From: Labia minor | Taxonomy: Eukaryota > Arthropoda > Insecta > Dermaptera > Spongiphoridae | Direction of reading: 5' to 3' | Length of the DNA stretch: 64,000 nt | Assembly: GCA_963082975.1 (NCBI GenBank) | Contig: OY720345.1 | Location: 15,650,491-15,714,490 of the forward strand | Shown here: positions 55,560 through 64,000 of the stretch, in pieces | Numbering within the stretch: position 1 is the first letter of the stretch | Layout of the letters: each line of letters starts with the position of its first letter | Program-made: the position numbers and the translations under genes | The notes under the pieces: model-generated | What the model saw: the letters and a program-made list of their open reading frames with translations, nothing else | Databases searched by the model: none | What the model was told of the DNA's origin: nothing

Positions 55560-57155
55560 TATTAATAGTTATAAAAATAACTTTATATTATTTTCACTGT
55601 CCTATTTATTTAATAATCTAATACAGTTAAAATAAATTCAATCCAATCCAATTAAAATGGGAATTATTCATATTTTAGTCATAATCCTTTTTGAAAAAAT
55701 AATCTTCATATTTCTTTTTCTTTTCTTTTATCAACTTAAAGTTATATGAAGATATTTTCTTCCATCACCTTTTCAATGTCTTAACTAATTGGACAAGATT
55801 CTTTTAAAGATTAATTTATTAAAATAAATGAAAAATTGAAGCTATTTTAAAATGCAAATTCTTTTGACTGTGAATATAATATACTATATATTAATTTATA
55901 TATAAAAAAAAAAAAAAAAAAAAAAATTAACTGAAAGAAATAAATTCAAAATAAATCATTCTTTGACAGAATAGTTAAAAGAGAAATGGATTTTTTTTTT
56001 GTTTTTGTATTAGTTCACATAAATTTTTAATTTTGATAATAATTTTCAAATTTCTAATTTAAGTATTCGTAGTTGGAGATAAGAAAATTAATAATTCCTT
56101 TACATCCACACACACAGACACACACACTTCATTTTCAACTAAATTGAAATGAATAGACTGAATACGTTATAAGTGTTAAAATAAATAAACATTTGAAATG
56201 CATTAGTCATTTACGGTTGTTCTTGTGTCTCATAAATAATCCCTTTAAAACAATTACATCAGAACTAAACAATTTTACACCTGGCTTAAGGTAAATAAAT
56301 AAAACACAGCGAGAATGAACCTTCCATTCTCTACCCCCTCCCCCCTCCCCCCCCCCCCTCCTCCCCTAAATAAGAAATTGACAGGTTTTTCGTTCTTAAC
56401 CGCACACACGACTATCCAACCGACCGGCCAATAATTAACAACCTAACACAGTACTCGCTCGTGACATAAGCCCTCCATTCATCACCAGTTGATGATAATT
56501 TCATACTTAAATAATGATAAGGCAGAAATTATCTTATTAGCAACGATATTTGTTTTATTTTCTTTAAAAAAATCCAAGATTTAAAATCTTAATTAACAAA
56601 TAAAAATAATTGTAGATAATTTTTTTTTTTTTTTTTTTTTTTAATAGTAACGATTAATGGCCTTGCAGAGAAGGACATTAAGTGATATTATATATATATA
56701 TATATCCATCTCTTAAAATGGACATCTCATTCAAATAATATGAAAAGAGAGAGACCTAAAGGCGTTGAGAGAAGGAGGCGGGGGGGGGAGGGGGGTGAGT
56801 GTGAGGAAGCTGGGAACTTGGACCCGAGACGCTCTCACAATGAAAAATAACGGAGATTTGCAACAAGAAGCAGAAAATAACGTCAATATCGTTCAATTTT
56901 CGAAATGTTCTCACAAATGCTCGTTTAAAAGAAATTAAAAAGTTTGGTGTCAGATAAAATGATTGAAAAAAAAAAAAAAACTAAACAAAATCGTTTCAGT
57001 GACATTTTATCCATTAAGATTAGATTTCTTCAAAAACAACGGACCATTAGTCAAAAAATATTCATTTATTAACATCGTTCACTCATTTTTTTTTCTCTTT
57101 TAAAGTATCATAATAATAAAGTATATTTAAGTCTGAATTTAAAAATATTATTAAA
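55560..57155. other. Non-coding stretch with homopolymer and purine tracts
   Basis: A-run of about 20 (55907-55927), (CA)n at 56107-56128, C-rich tract 56335-56366, T-run 56622-56642, and G-rich 56777-56800. A modest GC-richer interval at 56395-56480 (CGACTATCCAACCGACCGGC…) is not identified. Confidence 0.5.
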
Positions 57156-57990
57156 AAATCTGTTGTGTCTCCACTCGAGTATCTCGCAAATTTGAATTGG
57201 ATAATCAAGCTTTTTTTCTATATTTGAAAATTAATTAAAATTTTATTCTATCCGATCATAGGATTTAAGATTTTTAATATAATTTTCACTGATAACATTT
57301 CATTGAAATAAAAAGGCAATCAAATAATATCAACATTGTTTTGATTTTTTTCAACGTAAATAAAATACGGTTGTGACGTGGTAAATCATAGTCTAACCTA
57401 AGCTAAAGATAGATCTTAATATTAAAATTAATTTAATTAAAATTAAAATTAATTTAATTAAAATTAAAATTAAAATTAATTTAATTAAAATTAAAATTAA
57501 AATTAATTTAATTAAAATTAAAATTAATTTAATTAAAATTAAAATTAAAATTAATTTAATTAAAATTAAAATTAATTTAATTAAAATTAAAATTAATTTA
57601 ATTAAATTTAATTAAAATTTATGCTAAATTTAAAACCTTACCTTCATATTTAAATTAAAATTTAAAAATTAATTAACTTTCAATAGTGATTCAATTGAAG
57701 TTGAGATTCTATATATAGCAGTATTATACAATTTTTAATCATGTGAAAAACTATCAAACATACCGTATATCTTTATTTTTACGTTTAGGGGGGAAAAATG
57801 AAAACCTGGTAGGTAATGGTCCTCTTCCGGTTGAGCTAAATTTCTCAAAAGTTGATAGAAAACTACGAATTTTGAATAATGCTCGTGTACTAAATTTCAT
57901 TATTCTAGCTCAAACCGTTTTTGCGTAATCTTGACTACACACGCACACACACAGAGGGAGAGAGAGAGAGAGATTTTTTCAGAGATAGTA
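57156..57990 (+). mobile_element. Family A copy, subtype A2, with AT minisatellite
   Basis: Starts TCTGTTGTGTCTCCACTCGA, GTATCTCGC, and ends CAGAGATAGTAA. Unrelated or heavily diverged DNA follows the first 45 bp. The AT spacer has expanded into a tandem array (57415-57625). The microsatellite is CA then (GA)n (57930-57972). A2-type centre. Confidence 0.75.
57415..57625 (+). repeat. AT minisatellite (AATTTAATTAAAATTAAAATT units)
   Basis: About ten tandem units of 15-27 bases that differ by the number of AAAATT steps (AATTTAATTAAAATTAAAAT and variants). It lies inside the family A spacer. Confidence 0.85.
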
Positions 57991-58491
57991 AAAATCAAAT
58001 TATATTATTGGAACAAAAAAAATTTTGAGCTCAAATTTAATAAACCTTTACCTTGATTTTCTTAAACGGAGACGCTACTTTTTTTATCAAGAAGCTTCAC
58101 TATCGTATAGGATTACAGAATTGACAAGAGTTTTGGTCGTACGTTCCTTTGATCCTCCTTATTCTGAGGGGGATCTCCTTTTAAATTAAATATTAAACTG
58201 GAATAATAGCAAAGACACTTTAATTATATTTCTTATTTTTTTTCCTTTCGATGATAATCAAACTGTGAACAGAGGAGAGTAGAAAGAAAGAAAAAATTCT
58301 CACAGAAGACATAATTTGAACATTTTTATCTATTTATAATGGAACAAGATAAAAAGAGAGAAAGAGACAGAGAGAGTAACAACTCTCATTTAAGATAGCA
58401 TTAGGATTAAATTCATAGACATTAATTAATGGAAGATGTCAATATTTTTCTGACTTTTTTTTTTGTCGGCCTAAACTCTTAAGTTTGAAAT
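57991..58491. other. Non-coding stretch, nothing recognised
   Basis: Includes GAAAGAAAGAAAAA and AGAGAGAAAGAGACAGAGAG purine tracts and a moderately GC-richer part at 58060-58180. No gene supported. Confidence 0.45.
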
Positions 58492-58509
58492 TTGTTCATC
58501 AGACAAATT

Positions 58510-58692
58510 AAATATATAAATCACCACCAAATGGCATGTATCTTGCGGGCATTCGATTCGATTAGCAACGGTAGGCAGTCGTTCCTCGGCACGGAGAACG
58601 ATTTCCCGCCTCGTTGGCCACGGCTATTAATGGCGAAGACAACGCCAGTAACACCCGGGCCCCTCTTGTTTCCTTCCAAATTTATATATTGA
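58510..58692. other. GC-rich island, possible exon or conserved element
   Basis: Open on both strands. Plus: MACILRAFDSISNGRQSFLG, then TENDFPPRWPRLLMAKTTPV…, ending at 58692. Minus: GPGVTGVVFAINSRGQRGGK, then SFSVPRNDCLPLLIESNARK…, ending at 58509. No repeat partner in the window. A donor-like ACG|GTAGGC is at 58569. Neither product is recognised, and GC-rich DNA stays open by chance, so I do not assign a gene. Confidence 0.3.
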
Positions 58693-59036
58693 TGTTGTCA
58701 CTTGGGACTATGTTTCTCTCTTTCACTCCCACTTCTCTTTTCTTCTTCTTCTTCCTCTTCTTCTTCAATGGCATTTCAGGAATTTTAAATAAAACTACTA
58801 ATCGACAAAATTCATTTTTTAAATTATATTTTATTATTATGGATTAAAATGTAAGGGGATAAGAGAAAGACATAGTAGACAAACATGGAGAAATCAGAAA
58901 TTGTGAAAACCCCTTTGTTAATCAGTAATATCTTTTGAAATTTTAGTAAAATTAATAATAATGATTAAAAAAATATTATAAATTTTGAATTATTTTGATT
59001 TAAATATATTTATGTTTATATACACGCACACACGAG

Positions 59037-59345
59037 GGTTATTTTTCAACATGATCACCCTCTACAGTTATTTTCTTTTTCCCACCTTTCTTGCAGCTTC
59101 CTAAGCTGACCCCGTCATAAGCTTAAAAAATTGGGTTGGGAGATCTTACTTCATCCTGCCTACAGCCCGGACCTCGCCCCATCTGATTTTTACCTATTTG
59201 GACCACTCAAAGACGCCCTACGTAGAAAAATATTTGCTAACAATATTTTTACACACTAACAATGACGAAGTTAAGGAAGAGGTGTAAAAGTGGTTTCGAA
59301 AGATTTCTTCGCCAAAGAAATTAGGAAGCTGCAAAAAATCAATTA
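59037..59345. pseudogene. mariner M3 relic in foldback arrangement
   Basis: Plus strand from about 59133: LGWEILLHPAYSPDLAPSDF then YLFGPLKDALRRKIF, the third catalytic region of a DD34D mariner, later EIRKLQK (59317-59339). The adjacent 59037-59108 is the same protein's C-terminus on the minus strand (RKLQERWEK…, GDHVEK-like). The copy is thus partly inverted on itself and lacks its N-terminal two thirds. A different mariner family from M1 and M2. Confidence 0.72.
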
Positions 59346-59367
59346 ATTATATATTGGGACTTCATTT

Positions 59368-59787
59368 GATAATTGTTTACAAAACGGGAAGCTTCAGGTA
59401 TTTGGATGAAACTTTGCCAGTGGATTCTTTTGTTATTTCGAAAGAAACTTTCCTTATTCAATATTTCTATTATATATCTCTTCTAGTTTAGGGGATAAAA
59501 ATTATTAAAATTTGCATATAAATCCATTGATATTCTATTTAGCTACCATGTTACATTCGTTTGCAGCAGAGGGCACCACTAGTTTTGTTTTGTTTTTTTT
59601 TTCGGTTCGGTTTGGATATATGGAACCGAAAATTTGTGAATAAGTGAATAATTAGTGAATTAATCAATAAAACATTAAATAATGGGTGCACATTTCGACG
59701 TTCATAAGTAGCTAATCTGTCAAATAGGAATCCTCTGGGAAAGTTTCATTCAAATCCCTGAAGCTTCCCGTTTTGTAAACAATTACC
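59368..59787. mobile_element. hAT-type MITE, family D, copy 3
   Basis: Ends GATAATTGTTTACAAAACGG and, inverted, GGTAATTGTTTACAAAACGG. Flanks CTTCATTT (59360-59367) / TTTCATTT (59788-59795) are an 8-bp duplication with one change. The inner arm on the right is partly deleted relative to 45457-45984. Confidence 0.85.
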
Positions 59788-61073
59788 TTTCATTTTAATT
59801 TTTGAATATATTTTATTCAATGAAACGATATTTAATTTTAATTTATATAAACTTAGTCAAATTCTTAATTTCTATAGCGATTTGTTATTTTTTTAACATA
59901 TTTAGTGATATAATATAATTAATTACTATTTTGATTAAATATTTATTATAATTGTTAGAAGGTGTATTTATTTTTTCACATCGTATGGTTCTTGAAAAAA
60001 ACATTTCCCACCACTCTTTAACTGATTTATTAGATAATCTATGCACTACATTATAAAATATTATATACTTAATTATTCAAAGTAGAGTTGTTAGCTAATA
60101 TGTCTCATAATGGAGATATAAGTATATAGATTTCTATATTATCTAATTTGAAAAATCAAAATTTTTATTATTATAATTATTATTACATTCATAATAATTC
60201 TTCTGTTATTAATATTATTTTTAAAATTCAGTTTAAATAATAAAATGTGTCTTGTGTCAAATTTTTTTTTCAATAAGAAAAATTGTAAATCTCATAAATA
60301 TCCAAAATGCAAAATTCTCTTGATAATATATGGAATGACATTGACAAAAGAAAAAAAAAGGCAACGGTGTTTCAATTTATGTCCCTATGACAATATCCAA
60401 ATAAGCATTTCTACTTTATGTTCTCGTAAATTATATGGATGGGTTTAGTCTCACCGTTCGAGTTGTGGTGTTCCTTAGAATTTCCATCAACGAAATAAAT
60501 TTATATTCTATTCCGTATGTTGTAATATACACACGAATGGTAAAATATGATAGTAATCATCGATTAATTACTACTCAAGACTCATTATGTATAAATATAA
60601 ATATGATTATAAAACATTTATAATTATAGTATACGTTAAGAAAATTAATTATATAAAATAAAAAAAAATTAAATAATAATAATAATTATTATTATTAAAA
60701 TTGAGTATAGGAACATAATTTAATTATTTATGGTAAAATGTTTATAAAAACAATTTTGATTTGGGTAATTTGCAAGATATGTAGAAATTTTTTTTTTTTA
60801 ACTTTTTAACTTTATTTATTTTATCAATTACAATTTTAATCAATTTTATGCTATTTACAAAAAGTTACTATTTTGCAAAAGAATACTTATTTTTCTACAT
60901 TTTATTATTTAAGTCTAAAAAGTTCATTTTTTGTTATTTAAATTTATAGTATAAAGTTTTACTATTTATAATTAATTTTTATAAAATTGTATATAAAATT
61001 TATAAAATACTATTTCGATAGAGGAGGCATTAGATAAATTAAAAAAAATGCTTTTTTGTTTATTTGATCAATT
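59788..61073. other. AT desert
   Basis: The frames at 60245-60448 and 60435-60623 show no recognisable domain and are A/T-driven. No RNA gene seen. Confidence 0.5.
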
Positions 61074-61109
61074 GTATAAATTGTGAATATTACACTATTT
61101 AAAAATAAG
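61074..61109 (+). repeat. Left flank block L, shared with 47545-47580
   Basis: GTATAAATTGTGAATATTAC…AAAAATAAG, one mismatch to the inverted copy at 47580-47545, up to the first base of the family A element in both places. Confidence 0.8.
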
Positions 61110-61732
61110 CCGGAGTGTCTCCTCTCGACTATCTCGCAAATTTGTATTGGATTAAATAACATATTTTATATTATATTTAAATTAAATATAATTAATTAAA
61201 TTATATTTTAAAATTAATAAATAATATTTATTAATCCAGCGCGTGTTTGGCTCTTTGTTGATGGCACTACGTAACGTGCTGGCGCGTGATTTGCAGTCAA
61301 CTTGTTAAAAAATTAATTCCGGTACTTTTAGCGATTCAATCAAGCTGAAATTCTATATATAGCAGTTTTATACAATTTAAAATCATGTGAAAAACTATCA
61401 AACATATATCTTTAATATTACGGTCACTTTAGAGGAAAAAAAATCAAAACGTGGTAGGTAATGACCCTCTTCCGGTTGAGCTACATTTCTTAAAAGTTGA
61501 TAGAAAACTACAAATTGTGAATAATGCCTGTATACCAAATTTCATTATTCAAGCTCAAATCGTTTTTGCGTACTCTTGTCTACATACATACCCACAAACA
61601 AATATACACACACAGAGACATTTTTCTCAATCTTAGTGAAAATGACTCAGGAACCTTCAAAACTTATAAAAACATCAAAATCTCGACATCGAAAATTTTC
61701 GAGATCACAATACTATATCTGGCAAAATAGTA
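61110..61732 (+). mobile_element. Family A copy, subtype A1
   Basis: Starts CCGGAGTGTCTCCTCTCG, ACTATCTCGC. A1 block with altered CACTACGTAACGTGCTGG, body, short microsatellite (61582-61618), degenerate end TATATCTGGCAAAATAGTAA as in 47821-48410. The overlapping short frames at 61451-61767 come from this element, not a gene. Confidence 0.83.
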
Positions 61733-61968
61733 AATATACGAAATATATTATAAATACTTTATTATAAGTATTTAATTATTAATAATATGCTAATTTATGT
61801 TTAATTTTACCTTTGATAGAATTTCTAAATATACGTATAATTGTATTTAAACTTTAAAGGGTGATAATAAAAAAAAAAGAAATAAAATACAAAGTAAATA
61901 AATCTAAAGGACAGTGTTTCCAAATATAAAAGATATAATATCATAATTATCACTTTATTATTTCTTTT
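61733..61968 (+). repeat. Right flank block R, shared with 47581-47820
   Basis: AATATACGAAATATA… through AGGACAGTGTTTCCAAAT to CTTTATTATTTCTTTT. It matches the inverted copy at 47820-47581 with small indels and stops abruptly at TTTCTTTT. Confidence 0.8.
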
Positions 61969-62382
61969 ATTCCTTAAAAGGAAAATTTATTGAAAATTTT
62001 AATAATGAAAAAAAAAAACAATTGTATATTTTACTTTCAAAACTTTGCAAAAATTTTTCTATATATTAGAAAAACGTTATAAAAAAAATAACGATGATAT
62101 TTTAGTAATCATTCATGTTTTAAGGTCAAAACAATTAATTTTTGAATTTTTTATGATGATGCCTGTTGATTATTTTTATATATATATATATAAAAAAGAT
62201 TGAATGATGATTTTTTAAAAATTTTGTTCAATAAAATTCAATTCATTGTTTTAGATGAGATCACTTTGACAAAATCAAACTCTCGGATTCTTAATAGGCA
62301 ACATAATTTATTGAAATTCATATATCAGAGTGAGAAGGTCTAAAAAAAAACAAGTTAGAATTTACGAGATATTTTCAAAATA
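61969..62382. other. AT-rich stretch, nothing recognised
   Basis: No repeat partner or frame identified. Confidence 0.5.
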
Positions 62383-62885
62383 AAAGTGAATTTTGAATTA
62401 TTTCGAAAAGTATTTATTTATTCATCAATATCCATTTTGTCCCCTTCAAAGTAATTTCTCTCAGATATAAAGCACTTATCCAATCGTCATTAAGACCATA
62501 AGCTCGTTCTTCGATTCCGACTTTATCTCATCAATGGTGGCAAAACGCATTGCTTTCATTGGTCTCTTCAGTTTTGGGAAAAGGAAAAAGTCGCATGGAG
62601 CCAAATCTGGCGAATACGATGGTTGAGGTATGATTACAGTGTTTTTTTGGCCAAAAAATCACGGACAAGCAATGATGTGTGAGCTGCTGCAGAATCCATG
62701 ATTTGTTTTTCTACAATTTTGATCGTTTGAGCCGTATTGCTTCACACAAATGTTGCATAACCCTTGTAGAATTCCTTAGTAACAGAACTACTGATGCTCC
62801 ACGCCATATTATTCTAAGAACATAGTGAGCAAAACCCTCACATTTGATTGATCTTGGCGTGATTTTTCGGGACGCTTACCACCTA
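62383..62885 (-). mobile_element. mariner M1 copy, 5'-truncated
   Basis: On the minus strand: region with VSVPKNHAKI-like start, CEGFAHYVL…, CSSSHIIACP…FLAKKTL, TSLSPDLAPCDFF-like, TKRPMKAMRFATIDEIKSES, end near TGGATATTGATGAATAAATA. The right terminal repeat reads only AAAGTGAATTTTGAATTATT and lacks the outer CGAGGTCTGTT. Multiple frame changes; inactive. Confidence 0.78.
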
Positions 62886-63374
62886 ATAAGTAATATGATT
62901 ATAGTCTTCTTAATATTTTTTTTAAATACCCACCACCCACCTCGGTGTAGCAGTTCTTTCTTATTAAAGAATATTAATATATTATATTATTTATTTATTT
63001 TTATTTTTTGAATCTTAACATTTTCCCCTACCCTACCATTTTAATATATGTACTCGTATATAATATTGCATTAATGGTATATTACATTTTATACCCATTT
63101 CCACTTATAAACATATGTCTAACTATCTCAATAAATATATAATACCAATTCTAAGGAATGGATGGTTAATTATTCCCACTTGTTGAGTTTTATACCCCAT
63201 AAATATTTTTTTTATTTATTATTATTATTATTACTATTTAAAAATTCATAGAATTTATAAAGATATTAAAAATAATATATTACATTAAAAAACAATAGAT
63301 TTGTTCTTATTGTAATTATTAGAGGATAACTACATAGTTATTTATTTTTTATTTTTATGAAAAATTAAAAAAAA
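62886..63374. other. AT-rich stretch, nothing recognised
   Basis: A short C-rich spot at 62929-62945. No frame or RNA gene. Confidence 0.5.
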
Positions 63375-64000
63375 AATAAGTTGACCTGTGGCCAGGTACC
63401 AACCGACCGACGGTTTGAAGTAAATTAATTTCCAGCTACAGAAACAATTTCAAATAATTTTAATATATCTATTAATGTAATAAAAAACAGATATGGATAC
63501 ATAAATAATAAATATAAACATTTTTAATTTTATTTTATTTATAATATATATGCAAGACCAGGCTGTGACGTCATGAATGGCTGGATTACGTCATATAATT
63601 TTAAATCAAGAAAAAACTAATAAATATGATTTTTCTCGAGGATAAAATCAATACAAAGTGCATGATTCGTGGTGATATATAAAAAAATCTCCTCATGTGA
63701 AATTTGGTGTGAAAATAACCCTTCCCTTCCTATCGTCGATCGCTAATACTACCACTTCCGGTTTCCGGATTTGCACCAAAAGTTGATCAATTCCCACTGA
63801 TGCATTAAGTAAATATACCAAATTTCATCAAAATCGGTTGAGCCGTTCAGGCTGTACACATCTATACGGACGGACGGACAGACGGACAGACTTCATGCTA
63901 AAAATACTTTTTTCTGTTAAGAAAATGCATGATTCGTGGAGATATGTAAAAATCTCCACATGTGAAATTTGATGTGAAAACAATACCTCCTTTACTATCG
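63375..64000 (+). mobile_element. Family B copy B6, cut by the window end
   Basis: Starts AATAAGTTGACCTGTGGCC, with ACCGACCGACGG. Body, (ACGG/ACAG) array at 63868-63890, TCTGTTAAGAAAATGCATGA, and up to CCTTTACTATCG, where the window ends about a dozen bases before the expected CGGTCGGTAAAAA. Confidence 0.85.

Overview
The window is very AT-rich eukaryotic DNA (by eye about three quarters A+T), with long TA, TTA, CA and homopolymer runs, no operon-like gene packing and almost no open reading frames. mariner and hAT transposons, tRNA-derived SINEs and Helitron-superfamily elements point to an invertebrate animal, possibly an arthropod; the species cannot be fixed from the sequence. I see no multi-exon host gene that can be modelled with confidence. 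Three short patches (23692-23796, 42655-42710, 58510-58692) could be exons or conserved DNA.

The only intact gene is a 619-residue hAT transposase (10389-12248) inside a complete hAT element (9338-12634). The element has perfect 8-bp target duplications and sits inside an older mariner relic (9153-12944). It looks like the youngest insertion in the window.

Most of the recognisable sequence belongs to two dispersed families that I name A and B. Family A (over a dozen copies or fragments, about 620 bp when whole) starts with a short GGAG/CTCC hairpin followed by ACTATCTCGC, has a CA microsatellite near its 3' side, and ends in the inverted copy GCGAGATAGT within a perfect 8-bp stem-loop. Family B (six copies plus one fragment, about 640 bp) starts with the hairpin GACCTG-TGGC-CAGGTC, then ACCGACCGACG, has an ACGG/ACAG tetranucleotide microsatellite, and ends with CGTCGGTCGGT. 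This is the architecture described for non-autonomous Helentron-associated elements (HINE/DINE-like). An occupied/empty site comparison shows that a family A copy entered an A-run without an appreciable target duplication. Another family A copy and its flanks occur in circularly permuted order at a second locus. These are the strongest candidates for an interesting system here. A piece of Helitron helicase fused to a canonical Helitron-like 3' hairpin lies at about 55.0-55.3 kb.

Layout: 0-5 kb, repeat-derived patch, A copy, SINE; 5.2-6.1 kb, mariner; 6-9 kb, AT desert; 9.1-13 kb, hAT nested in mariner; 13.8-15.1 kb, B inserted in B; 15.3-15.9 kb, nested MITEs; 18.2-19.5 kb, A nested in mariner; 20.3 kb SINE; 21.7-23 kb MITEs; 23.7 kb candidate exon; 24-28 kb A, A, A and hAT-type MITE with nested B; 28-32.5 kb mostly AT desert; 32.5-33.5 kb B between long direct repeats; 35.1-37 kb A and mariner; 39.1-41.3 kb hAT-type element with nested B, A fragments and SINE; 42.7-46.5 kb short patches, SINEs and MITE; 47-50.1 kb A cluster; 52.3-53.1 kb A with nested hAT MITE; 53.9-55.6 kb Helitron and hAT debris; 57.2-58 kb A with AT minisatellite; 59-59.8 kb mariner foldback and MITE; 61.1-62 kb A with permuted flanks; 62.4-62.9 kb mariner; 63.4 kb to the window end, B.

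All family assignments come from reading the sequence and from memory of known families; no search was run.
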